A stretch of 64,000 bases of DNA from Marasmius tenuissimus (taxonomy: Eukaryota; Basidiomycota; Agaricomycetes; Agaricales; Marasmiaceae), in contig JAQOTA010000047.1 in the NCBI GenBank assembly GCA_029532415.1, forward strand, positions 3,286,001 to 3,350,000, in the 5' to 3' direction. Under the pieces are notes generated by a model that did not search any database, had not been told where the DNA came from, and saw only the letters and a program-made list of their open reading frames with translations. Position numbers and translations under genes: made by a program. Shown one piece after another: positions 48,822 through 60,079 of this stretch (position 1 is the stretch's first letter; the number at the start of each line of letters is the position of its first letter).

Positions 48822-50122
48822 CTATCTCAGATATGCAGAAGCATACTCTGGTGGTCCTCGTTCTGCAAATTCCATCCGTTCCACTCGCTGCATCAACAGC
48901 CGAAATAATTCGTCTCATCGACTGGTCCATTCGCATGTTCACGAGTTTGACGAGAATCGCCAGCATTTGACACAGGGTGATCGAGACGTTGGTCATCCTT
49001 TCGGTCTGAGATACGTCCATGCGGTTGTTCTATAAGGTATGGATCGATCACGGGTAGTGAAAGACGAAAAGGGCGTAATACTGTTTGGACCAGTTTGTGC
49101 CCGAGAAGTGAGAACAGGGTCACCGGGGCGAATTAGAGTTTGCTTACCTCCTTTTCTGCGAGAAAACAGCATCAGACCGAGACATACGATCAGGAAGCAG
49201 ACGCCTCCAATCATGCCACCAATAGTTTTCCCGCGTGAGTTGTGAGAGACAGGTTTATCGATCATGTCGGTGGCTGTAGGAGACGGTAGTGAAGGAGATG
49301 GCTGACTACATAGTAGATACGTTTTGCTCAATGGTTGCGAAGACGACAAGAACTACCGAATAGAGGCGCTGTTTACCTAGGGGACGGCCTTTGTCCTATG
49401 CCTGAATTCGACGGCGTTGTAGAAGACAAATCGCTGTCAGACACAGTTTGTTAGAACGGCCATCAATACAAAGAGACAAATGACTGAGACTTTCCCACCT
49501 AGTAAACGACGGTTCCGTCGAATCTGAACTCAAAGGTGTTGGTGGTTGCTGAGTAAATGCATTCGAAAAGTCGGAGGTCGTAGTCGGGCGCACAGCTAAT
49601 ATCTGTGCAACGTCTATGCGATGGAATTCCCTATTGAGATAAATTCCTTCCTTTTAGCACGTTTTCTGTCTGCCAACTCGGACATACGTACTCTCCTCCT
49701 TTTGTTCCGTCCACGAGTGGTTTGGCTAAGAGTTCCATTATGAACGTACTAATTGAGACTTGAGTTCTAGTCCATTTCACGAGACGAACGGTGTCGATAT
49801 TAAGAGCTTTCGACGCACCCAGGAATTGTCACCGTGAAGGTAACTTGTCCCTTGCGCTGTGCTTCGTCAACCGTTATAAACGCAAGACCTTCCGTGAGAT
49901 CATTAGCGATGTAGTCGAATTCGATTTTTTGGGTTCCACTGTCCGCCTGGCCATCGCGGAACCAGGTTAATGTTTGGGGCTGGAAGGCAGTGATGGTGGC
50001 CGGTAGCCGGTGGAGAGCAAACGACCGAGCGAAGTTAAAAGAGCTGTGAAGTTCCTGATTCGGTACTCCGGGACCAAATATCCCGGGACTGGTCCCAGCG
50101 AATATTGATGTCACTCTTTCAT
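48822..50122 (-). pseudogene. Copy G: broken member of the surface-protein family
   Basis: A possible start is at 50122 (ATGAAAGA then a GTGACA donor) with acceptor CTTCACAG near 50060. The ectodomain is good (RLPATITAFQPQTLTWFRD ... DEAQRKGQVTFTVTIPG), with exon 3 TFIMELLAKPLVDG, stalk VRPTTTSDFS, a membrane segment (IGGMIGGVCFLIVCLGLMLF) and a tail from RPFRLSLPVIDPYL. Two defects: the hydrophobic core of the signal peptide is missing (SFNFARSFALH), and a deletion near 48905 removes the segment expected as MQAQM and shifts the frame, so RLLMQRVERME and PPEY are read in another frame. It probably lacks proper secretion and its tail motif. Confidence 0.72.
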
Positions 50123-50334
50123 GCAATATGAACTTCCCCCTTGGTCTTCCTTTCGGTTCAACTTGACTTCATGTCTGTCTCGGGACTCAAAATCACTACG
50201 CCAGAGCGGATGAGGGCGACATAACTTGATTCGGGAATCGGAGATTTGACCGCAATAAAGAAACTACTTGGTACAATTACAATTACAGCCAACCGAGGCG
50301 TCACCGTGATGGTTCATGCATTTCTGAACATCGG

Positions 50335-50994
50335 CTAAAATGACAGACCCCACTCTTCAACCAAATGACACTCCTCTGCGCAGCCATATATCACATTTGA
50401 GCGGAACACCAGTGACTTGAAGATCTTCCACCACTCAGGTTCACATAGGTCCTCAGGGTCGACACAGACAATTTGATACTTGCAGTCTGAAATTTCCTGG
50501 GTGATCTTGCGCCCTTCTCGGATGGCCATCAAAACGTTCTCATGAGTATATGCAAATCCTTCGATTCCAAACTGAGAAAGCTCCCAAGCCTGAGCAGTTA
50601 TTAGAGTGATTCTTGGTGGACAACAATCATGCACAATATTGTTTGCCAGTCCCTTGGTTGGGGTCATGACAACTCCTACCAGCTTTGTCCTCATCGTAAT
50701 GTTGAAGCATAGATATAGACTCGGGTTTCTACTGATCTCCAGATGTACCAAGACTGGAATAGCAAAAAGAGCCGACTTCCCATCTCCAGTTGCGAGTATG
50801 CACAGGAGTTGTTGTTGATCAAGAATTTTGAGTATAGAGTTGCACTGGAATGTCTTCAAGCCTTGAGGCCAGTGAGGCATGAGCTTTTGTACAATAGAGT
50901 CGAGGGCAGAACCATCAGAGGGAGAACAGAATGGAATACTGGTTGGCATGCTGCATTGATCGTGGATGTATGGTACAAGAAGTAAATTAAGCAC
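50335..50994 (-). pseudogene. RecQ-like DEAD/DEAH helicase fragment
   Basis: The open frame shows Walker A as ATGDGKSALFAIPVL, motif Ia VMTPTKGLANNIV, and motif II region YGCAEECHLVEEWGLSF, then a stop. RecQ-type enzymes have DECH or DEVH here; the first Asp is replaced. Motifs III-VI are absent. In agaricomycetes such RecQ-like helicases are widespread, often in mobile or repeated contexts. It is truncated and probably inactive. Confidence 0.8.
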
Positions 50995-52018
50995 TCAATC
51001 TGCCTATTGCGTGCCTTGCTCATGTGACATTTATGGCGTCAAATTTAGGCCAGCTGTAACAGCCCGACATCAAACACAGGACTAATACAACAGTCCATAT
51101 ATCCAGGAGTCCGGATTCAACAGAGATGGCAGTGAGTAATTGATGAACAAACCTGGTAAAAGAGATTTAGCACTGTACATTTACACTGACTTGCACTGCA
51201 GCTGTACCAGTACGTTACAGAGCATTGGTATTGAACGTGGACACTGGTCACTTGGTGTTGACATGAAGTCAAGAGATGTGTCTTCTGTCAAGACCTCAGG
51301 CTAGTGGGAGCTAGAGTAAGGTCCCGACTCATTGAACTCAGATCAGCCTATCATAGGCCAATTGTCAACCTAAGATCCAGATAGAAATTCCTGGAAATTC
51401 ACCAGTACAAAATAGGAAGACATCAAATCATCCTAGACCTTGAACTTCAACCTAAATTAGGTGTGGGCGGATATACGACACAAATTAGGTCGAAAATCAA
51501 CCTATCTGGGCTTCACAGTGGATGTGGGTGATATTTCTATTAAGAGCCAATACACGTTGTACACGCGGGCTTACTGTGTTTTTTTTTTCAAGTCCCACAA
51601 TCACTTACCTGTGAAAAAGGTCATAGACTGAATGGGTCGTAAGCCAGGAATTTCCCATCCGTCTCTTTCAGAGCAGAAAATCTACAACGAGAAGTCCGAT
51701 CAGAATGCCAACACCTCGAATTGTGCTGTCAATGATTGATCCCAGGAGGTATTAGGTTGCTTCAATCTAGTCTTCTGGTTCGGGGGAAAAAAATACAAGG
51801 TTAAAGGGGTACCCCTTTTATTTGTGTGCAACTACAAGATTGGCGATGAATTGAGGTTCCACCTATTGGTTGATCATGCTTGTTTAGATGAGTTCCAAGA
51901 CCAAAAATCCGATTCTCGCTGCCATAAGATCCATAAATAAAAAGAAGCAATATCAAGTATAACTCAAATCCTTCAATGCATGAAAACACTGCGACTTTGA
52001 AGGTGTGATATTAGGTCT
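50995..52018. other. No supported gene
   Basis: Only short frames are seen. A poly-T/C-rich stretch lies near 51580. At about 51600-51740 weak similarity to the membrane-exon side of the family (CCTGTGAAAAAGGTCATAG, then cctcgaattgtgctgtcaa) hints at a further relic, which I could not confirm. Confidence 0.3.
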
Positions 52019-53203
52019 TCATCCACTACTCCCATATGCTGAAACATACTCAGGAGGTGCCTCATCTCCAGCCTCCATCCTCTCCATTCTGTGCACTAAC
52101 ATTTGTATCTGTGCCTGTATAGCCTGATAGCTAGCCTGTTCGACAGATCTATCTGGATCTCCAGGAGAAGGCACACCATCTCCCCTGCTTTGCTCAAACC
52201 CAGGTTATGAGTCAATGAATTGATGGCCTGCCGTGCGCTCATCCTGGGCATCAGAACGTTCACCGCCCTTTCGGCTTGGGGAAGGCATGGATGTGGGTTC
52301 TTTTCCTATTGGGTAGGGGTCCAATATGGGTGGAGGCAGAGAGAGAGGACGCGGTATCGTCTCATCGTCTGAATTGTGTACCTGCCGACCTTTGAAAAGA
52401 TTTGTAAACTTGAGGCCGATGTAGGTGAGTCTTTGCTTACCTCTTCTCCTTCGAAATAGGAGGAACATGGTGAGGATTACGACAAAGCCAACACTTCCGA
52501 GGGTACCACCAATAATCTTTGCCCGGAAGTTGTTATTATTGATACTGGTGTCTGGAAGAGAGGTCATTGAGGGAGAGAGTCCGCTGTGATACATATGTCA
52601 AAATGGCTGCCAAGGACGGAAACCGAAAGTCTACCTTATAGACGGCGGCTCTGAGCCCGTAGTCGGAAGCACAACCAGTATTCCTGTGTCATGAAATTTT
52701 CGACCAAGTGGACTATAAAGACGAAGGTCTCCTCCAGCACATCTTGCTGGCCTGATGGTACGCACACTTGTGGTCCCGCTCCCGTCGCGTGAGCTGCTTG
52801 TTGGAGCCCCATTCATATCCTACTGATGTTACACTTAGTTCGATTGCGCACCGTTTACCGACCCGATAACTTACCCAACGGTTGTAAAAGTGAATGTAAC
52901 TAGTCCCTCGCTCTGCGTATCGTCAACGGTGGTGAGACCAAAGTCCTCCGTGAGCCCGCTGGCTTGGTAAATGAATTCGATCTCTTGTGTTCCACTGCCG
53001 TCGTCGCCATTGCGGAACCAGCGTAGCGTTCGGGGCTGGAAGGCAGTGATAGTAGCCGGCGGCTGGTCAAATTCAAATGCCCGAACTCCATGTAAGAGAG
53101 GCAATATGGAGAAAAAGCGCAAGCGGGACCAACTGTGGACAAGGCAATGATCATTGTTCTTGTAGGCTGGGCTTGAATCTGGTACGTACGATTGGAGTTC
53201 CAT
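52019..53203 (-). pseudogene. Copy H: surface-protein family member with a stop before the PPxY tail
   Basis: Exon 1 is 14 bases (53190..53203, MELQ), intron 53133..53189, exon 2 52875..53132 (SRLRFFSILPLLHGVRAFEF, PATITAFQPRTLRWF, TVDDTQSEGLVTFTF). The next coding piece is VRTIRPARCAGGDLRL, HDTGILVVLPTTG. The membrane exon reads AKIIGGTLGSVGFVVILTMF, followed by RRRG and tail PRPLSLPPPILDPYP. At 52205 a TAA interrupts the tail after HQFIDS; downstream the frame continues with MERMEAGDEAPPEYVSAYG to 52019. The break could be a CAA-to-TAA change. A truncated product would keep signal, ectodomain and membrane anchor but lose PPEY. Confidence 0.72.
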
Positions 53204-54029
53204 CTACCTACCAAGGAAGAGGAAGAGGGAAAGGAGGATTGCCCGTGGCGTGTGGCCTTGAGTACACCCCTTTCGCATAAATAGAGAGTGGGCGGGAGTT
53301 TGTAGGGGTGACGGTTGCCAAATTATGTCTGATGAAGTCGTACAATATCATGATGATCTCCCGATGTTAGTCGCCCGAGCTGAGTCCACGAGCTCCTGTA
53401 ACATATCAGTAAAATTATTTGAGTCTCTCAATCAGACGGGCTGATTCCTGAATGAACAAACTAGAAGGTGGTGATCGTTCCGAGATATAGTGAAAGCCAC
53501 AGAGCGAGTTTGAACGCACCAATCACCCGCGGGTCGAGCTTTGGCATTCAAAATGACTACGAGGGGCTCGAGTGCTGAATAATCCCTGATCGTCGATCAA
53601 TGGGTCAGTGACTTTCAGACAAGGAGTGAAATTGACGTCTACTTTAGCCTTTGTCGTGAGACCCATGAGTTGCGCTCGGGCTTGGGGGCATCAAGAATTC
53701 TGATCTGTCAGAATCATCTAGAAGTCGGATGGCGGCGGGAACTGTGACTACAAACTTGATCAGCCCACGAGTGATATCGAAAGAGTTTCCGATCCACTGC
53801 CCCGACTAGTACGTATTTGGATGAGACACATGTGTAAGGCTTAGGAGGATTGAACCCAAGTTGATAGGACAGTTTGACACGAGTCAATCACAGTGAGTCA
53901 TTCGTCCTCAAACAAGCCGAATCAACAGGCCTAACGGGCGCCCTCAATAGCTTGAGAGTCACAGCTTTTAGCGGGTAGATTACTTGTTCTTGTAAGACTC
54001 TCATTCGCACAACAAGACACGTTTTTGGC
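53204..54029. other. Upstream region of H; no separate gene
   Basis: No frame with a recognisable domain. Confidence 0.4.
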
Positions 54030-54664
54030 CCGCCATTCGACCACCAATAATCTTCGCCCAGGAGTCTCAAAGATAGCGTTACGTGGGGATGTTGTAGCAG
54101 GAGGCAGTCCACTATAAGCAATATCTTACCGATGGCCGTGCTCGACTCGAACTTGGAGGGGTTGATAGCTGCACTTGGGAACTTGACGTGAGAGCGCTGA
54201 GATTTGTAGTGGGAAGTACATCGTTAAATATCTCTCGACTGCCCACGTAATATGCCCTATAGAGACACAATTTTTTTTTCAGCAAAACAGTTGATTCTGA
54301 ACTTGGCGATACGTACCCAGATTGCCTTCTCGCTTCGTTCAGGTGAGGCATTCGGAAGATTTTCAGCTGGGGGACAAAAATCAGTCAACAGGGACCATAA
54401 CGTGTGGTTTACCCATTGCTGTAAATTTGACTTGTTCTTCACGCTGTGTCTCGTCAATCGTCGTGAGTCCAAAGGTTTCCATGAACCTGGTGGCATGGTA
54501 ATCAAAGCGGACTGCCTTGCTTTCACTACTGCCTGTACACTGGCAAAACTAATGAAGTTTGTAGCTGGAAGGAAGTTATGATCACCGGTATACTGCCTCA
54601 ACCCACAGCGGCCCACACTCGGCAGAAGAAAGGTGAAATCAAGAAGAAGAGCCAAAAACGCCAA
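54030..54664 (-). pseudogene. Copy I: 3'-truncated relic of the surface-protein family
   Basis: Pieces in three frames: ITSFQLQTS (ectodomain start), FDYHATRFMETFGLTTIDE then TQREEQVKFTAM, stalk DVLPTTNLSALTSSS, and LPPATTSPRNAIFETPG at the point where relatives enter the membrane segment. Stops interrupt the ectodomain, and the membrane segment and tail are gone. Confidence 0.65.
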
Positions 54665-56842
54665 CTGCGGGCATGTAATGGATCAATTGTTCTCTGAGCC
54701 CCTTTCTAGAAAGTAGGATGAAGAGAGCGAGAATACTTAGGGCCTCCTATAAGTCCTCGAGACCTCCTCGTTGATATTGAGAGGGTTTTGATTGGATGTG
54801 ATGGTTTCCAAATAGTCCTCACAGAACCATGATGTAGTAGGGGATCGGGACCACGGACCGTACATGAGGTAGCTGTGTGTCCATGTTTAGCGTAGTTTTA
54901 GGCTCGTATTCCGTTAGCTGCTTGTATGCTAGGATAAGGCCCAGACCCGGCATTCTGTACATGGACCATGGCGTGTTATACACTCCTCCGTAAGTAGACA
55001 CAATGTCCGAACGACAACGACGACAATACTTGGGCATATGTAGTTGGATTAGTCTCTGATAGCCCGCTCCAACGATCTCTGAATGTTCGTCATCCGGCCT
55101 GAATCTAGCATCAATCAGGTCAACTTTTTGCTCACTTCCAGCTGTCCCAATAATTGTAGAAAGATTGTGATTTTTTGCGCTCAGAATTTTTGTTTAGTGT
55201 ACAAACAGGATATGACCCGATTTAGTACAGTTGTGGTGCTAGAGGGTACCAAGCCCCACCAACACCCACGGAACTCATTCGTTTCCATTCAGTAGGGGAT
55301 CACATTTTGTTTCTACACTAAACAAAAATCCTGAGCACGAAAAATCGCAAATCTTTCTACAATTATTGGGATAGCTGTCACCTTGAGGCCAAGAATTCCC
55401 TTCGCCTGATCTCCCCTTGAGCTATCATTTTAGCTTTCTGATGCCCCGAATGCTCCGCACTCGTTCCTTCGAATCTGTCCTCGATATGTTTCTGTACTCT
55501 TGTCTTAGTCTTCTCCTTTGTATACAGACCCGCATGACCCTTGAGAGCAACGTTTTGGGGAGAGAAAACTGGGCGGTATCTCAGCTACGCTTCTGCAAAG
55601 GAGAAATACTGCCAGCCTAGTCTATCAGTCTACTCCGCCTCTATCTCTCTCCTTCAATCATTGTCGTCACTGACAGTAAGCAAGCACTTTGATCATGGGT
55701 ATCTCTTTTATAGAGTGAGCAGAAGTGATTTTGGAGGATGCCGATGGGGACTGAGGTGTGCTATGAACTCTTTTTTTGCATTATTGGTATTGCTAACGCG
55801 TTTTTTGTGCCTCATCACAGCGGCGACAATGTACAGTTGTCTAATGCCCTTAATACGCGTCAAACGCGAAGAAAATTCAGACCTCGTTCATTGTTTGCCC
55901 CTTTATCATCGGACTCGCGTCAAATGATCAACGGAACGGATGCTTGAAGAGTCAGTTTGATGAGAGCCTCATTTGTTTGCTCCCTCACATTTCCTAACTG
56001 CAGTTCTATCACAATTCCAACGGCATTTTAAAGCAGTCTTTGTCGCAACATCTGAAGTTGAATCAGTACGCTGAGTCGTTCTAGAATCCGCCCACCAGCG
56101 CGACCGACGAGTTGCAGTAGCCTCTTGTATTGTCTGGCAGTTGTCCTAGTTAGCTGGTCTGTGACCTGTGACGTGTCGAACATCTCGAAATGGTACAGTA
56201 CTGTAGATGGAGGCAGTATCGAAGTAGAACATTCTTGAAAACTTGGAAAGGGCGGAGGCTGGAGCTCTTTGTACGAGACCCGTAGCCCAGAGCCCCAGAC
56301 TCGTATTGAAGAAAGGTATTTGGCAGAAGGACTCGGAAGGAGTCAAGATTTGCTACTAGACGTTCAAGAAATTGTATTAGATGTTGCAGTGTTGAGCACT
56401 TACAGACAGGTAAAACTCCACTGACCTTGTGGGCGCAAACGGCCAATTGGATCCCGAGTCATTGGTACTCCGGCCACATCTTTATCCTGTCAAGTTCAAA
56501 AGAATCCCGTTGACTGAACACAAACCGACGGGTGCTCAGGCTTGAGAACAGATCAAGCGCGCGGGTGGAGTTACCAGTCGACAGGTGACGTGTGCAAGCG
56601 CTCGTCACAACACCAAAGTCCGGGGATTAAAGATCTCCGGTCAACAAATACGGTATAGCAGAGGATCACGATTCTACGAAGCCTCGTTCTCTAATTATAA
56701 TGACTGGGAGACAATTCAATGCAGCCAGGTGTCTTATCCTTTGTTCGTCCGTTAAGCGCACCTTGCTTTGACCTCCTTAAGTAGTACTGTATTCCAGATT
56801 TCGATCAGAGCCATCAGTCGTACAGCTACAATGCTTGGTTCA
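54665..56842. other. No supported gene; one hairpin element
   Basis: Minus 54819..55037 (MPKYCRRCRSDIVSTYGG) is Cys-rich but short and unrecognised. The remainder holds short frames and the inverted repeat at 55139..55377. Confidence 0.35.
55139..55377. repeat. MITE-like hairpin with about 60-base arms
   Basis: The arms 55139..55201 and about 55314..55377 are inverted copies with a few differences (CAGCTGTCCCAATAATTG versus CAGCTATCCCAATAATTG), with a 110-base loop. I see no clear target duplication. Confidence 0.7.
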
Positions 56843-58392
56843 GAGGATATACCACTTGCACCGTCCACCCCCTCTTGATCACTTACACCACTCACCTCTA
56901 CTTACACCACATGAGGTTCAGATGCACCTGATTTCCCAAGATGCACCACTTCGACATTGGAGAAGGTGGTGTAGGATGGTAGTTGCCAATTCAGGAATGT
57001 AGCCGAAGCGAAATCGAGGCTTGAGCCTGCTCGCCTTAAAAAGACCCCAAGTCAACAGCGTTCCAGCTGGCAATGAAACCCTAGCATAATTCGCACGACC
57101 CCCACCTTCATTGATCTGTTTATAACCAAACAGAGACACGTAGCCAACTCAATGGTAATCGCGTGGCGACTTCTGCAATTTACAATGGACTTACAACGTC
57201 CCAACGACATTCAACCATAATCATCGCGACCAAAAGGCTGCACATCCATCCTGAAGCTATAGAGCAACATTAGCTCAGTACTCCTGACCGCAAAAGGCAT
57301 CATGTATGGTGCGTAGGTACTTGTATTTTGGCCATGTGCGGTTGTTTGGAACTAAACAGATCAATGAAGGTGGGGGCCGTGCGAATTATGCTAGGGTTTC
57401 ATTGCTAGCTGTCAACGTCTCCCTTTTTCCCCCGTCGCCAGCACTCGTGACGGTGTGAAAAACCTGCGTGCGTATATATTTCAGTATAGACTTTGACCTT
57501 GCGCTCATTAACATACGGCTACGGCGTTGATATTAGTATAGTAGTAGTCACTGTAGCCGCTTCACATAACGGTATATACATTATCTACTTGTAATCTACA
57601 AAACATATTTGTCTCAATCTATACGATAGCCAACGTCCTCTTCCAGCAACCCACCTCAGGCTGTACTAGATTGTGGCGCGACTGAGATGTCAAGAACGGC
57701 GAGGATTGTTGAGCAACGCAGCCCCGGATGGGCCAGTAAATGTCAATGTAAGTTCTCAACCATATATTTGCCTTTCTTTACAAGGTTTGAAACGGACGAT
57801 GAACCCATGCTTTTCACAGAAATGCTGCGCTACTCTGCGATACCCATAATAATGCGTACAAAGTGAAAGCATGTTATGGTATCATAGTCCAGCGCGAGCG
57901 CGGCTGCCAAACCGTCAATTTAACGTTGCTTCAGCGTCAAGTTCAATTCCCCCCAAGCCTCCACGGTTTTATCGGAAACTTTTTGAGCGATCCGGAGACA
58001 GTATTTTGATGGTAGTCTAGTATACTACTTCTCCACTTATCTTCCGTTATACGACAATGATTCTAGGGTTCAGAGCTAAACTACCTTCGCTCGCAGCGCC
58101 GCATTGCCGACAGGTGAATAATTTTGGAACATAGTGATAATCATGCGAGTGACGGCCCAAGCACAGAGACGACTCGGAGAGTCCCCGGATGAAAAAGTGG
58201 GCACGCCGTCAGACACATTGTCTAATTTATTTTGCCCCACTTTTAGGGACTACACCACCACCGCCTTAACACATGGTCTTTTCAGGTGGTGTATCTAGGG
58301 AATTCGGGTGCATCTGAGGTCTATATGGTGTAAGTAAGGGTGGGTGGTGTAAGTGGTCAAGAGGGGGTGGACGGTGCAAGTGGTCAATCCCG
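56843..58392. mobile_element. Non-autonomous TIR element related to the one at 11.1 kb
   Basis: The ends are inverted over roughly 100 bases: left GAGGATATACCACTTGCACC, right (complement) CGGGATTGACCACTTGCACC, then CCCCCTCTTGA and ACTTACACCAC on both. The right end matches that of the 11074..11785 element. The possible nine-base flanks cttggttca and ctcgtttcg agree at six positions only, so the duplication is weak or decayed. No transposase frame is present. Confidence 0.62.
57064..57411. repeat. Inverted repeat nested in the 56.8-kb element
   Basis: The arms (57064..about 57127 and about 57350..57411) read CAGCTGGCAATGAAACCCTA and CAGCTAGCAATGAAACCCTA from their outer ends. They may form the TIRs of a 348-base MITE or a duplicated end. 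No TSD was recognised. Confidence 0.65.
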
Positions 58393-59640
58393 CTCGTTTC
58401 GCTCCTTTGATTCAAGCACACGTAACACGTAGAGTACAAGGAAGCATTCAACTCGGATGATCTACTACGATGCTGCATCGCAGTGGACATTGTGTCGTCC
58501 AAGCCGTTGTGCCGAGGACACCATTATCATTGACACATCTTTATTGAGAATACATGACATGAAAGCTGGTGCGAGATTTCCTTATGTGTATCCAATACAA
58601 CAACCCGACCCCAAGTCTCGCTGAGGTTGAGCTTGTTACTCCGAGGCTATGAGGGAGTTCCGTATCAGGTTCATGGCAGTGGTATACCACCACGGACGTA
58701 CAATAGAAGTCAACTCTTAGGTCACTGCCCTCGAAGCCAAGTCGTCATCTAGCAAAAACTTATTGAATACACAAGGACTAGATCCCCACCCGCAGTTTAC
58801 GTCTACCGTCGCGTTCGGTGGCAGTAGGATTATCTTCGAAATCGTCGCAATCACCATGATGGGTTCTCACGCCCTCTACGGGCGTTCCATCAAACTCCTC
58901 ATGAGCACCCTTGGCACTGTATGTCCTCAGGGAAAGTACTGACTTGGGTCCAGCAGTTCCAAACATCGACTAGAGGGCACAAACAAGCAACCCGTCTGTG
59001 TGGAGTACATGATAGTGACCGGTTATTGGGGGGCCAGAAGAACTCGCCCTCATACCAGAAAGAAGAATAGCCTGTAAGCCTCTATAAGTGATCATGGTTC
59101 CGCCGTACTATACCGTGATATCAACATTCTCAATGAGTCTTCTGAACCATCTTTGATTTACTCTACGGGGAGCCATTGTCAAGACTACGATAGTCTACAA
59201 GGTTAATGAGCGAGCGTAATAAAGCCGAACAAGTTCATATCCCTCCATTTCGGGAAAGAGATACATCAAGAGGGACAAGTTTGATGTGATACAACAATGG
59301 CACAAGGTCCTCATGTCAATCTCCAGAAGAGATGACCCCCCAGGTATTAACCGAAACGAGCTTCCAGGCAGCTACACCGCCGGCGCCACCTGAGCGAGAC
59401 CTGGAACGATTCAGAACAATAAGTACTGATGGGGAACGAATGCTTTTCGAGTGTACAAACTCTTCCAAGGTGAGGATCGCTCGACCCGCCGTCGCCCCAA
59501 GCATTATCGAGCTCAAGGCCGATTCTCGACGGAGTTATAAGTTCGACAGGGTCAGACTCAGGGGTGGAGCCAACTCACTTCCAACCTCCCGTGGTGTCCT
59601 TCGTCTGCTTCTACTAAAAAAGTGCCTTGTAGGAGCTCTA
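58393..59640. other. No supported gene
   Basis: Minus 58778..58966 (EEFDGTPVEGVRTHHGDCDD...) and minus 59316..59516 could be exons, but I could not place them in a gene. Plus 59332..59697 is an open frame without a known domain. Confidence 0.3.
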
Positions 59641-59699
59641 CCTTTCTCGGTAATAGATCATCCGAACGTGAGGCCTTTATACGAGTGGACTGGCTGAGC

Positions 59700-59990
59700 C
59701 TGTGATGACACCTACCGAGCTATCCGAGGCCTCAACGCCGACGTAGTGACTGCAGTTACGCTCGATAATCGTGTATATCTCGTCACCTTGGCTATGAACA
59801 TGGACAATGTCAAAAGCGTAGAAGGGGAGGGCGTATAGCCGATGAGTCCATCGACAATCTTGAAGTAAGGTGAGGGACATACAGCACGATTCGCTCCGTC
59901 GGTGTTGATGAAATTGTTGGGCTCGACTTGCGCGTATTTACGCGTTTTAATGTTCATAATGTAGTAAGTCCCGTCGGTCGGTCCGCTCAT
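59700..59990 (-). CDS. Possible small beta-trefoil-like protein, exon structure unresolved
   Basis: Exon 1 (59883..59990) starts MSGPTDGTYYIMNIKTRKYA and has a GTATGT donor after GANRA. A second piece near 59704-59790 reads GDEIYTIIERNCSHYVGVEA. The form 'DGTYYIMNIKTRKYA ... YTIIER..HYVGVE' resembles the start and an internal repeat of fungal beta-trefoil proteins (ricin-B-like lectins or protease inhibitors). The exon 1 phase does not match the second piece through the visible acceptor (TTCATAG), so an extra exon, another junction or a frameshift must exist. Function cannot be assigned. Confidence 0.35.
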
Positions 59991-60079
59991 GTTACTGTTG
60001 CTATGCACACTGCTTAAGAGAGACGATGGAATGAAGGTGAGTATGAAGACGAAGATGGGGTGGGATGGTCCAAGCATAA

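Noticed and set aside
56843..58392. Helitron
   Set aside because: The element has long inverted ends, no CTRR hairpin end and no Rep/helicase frame; a TIR element fits better.
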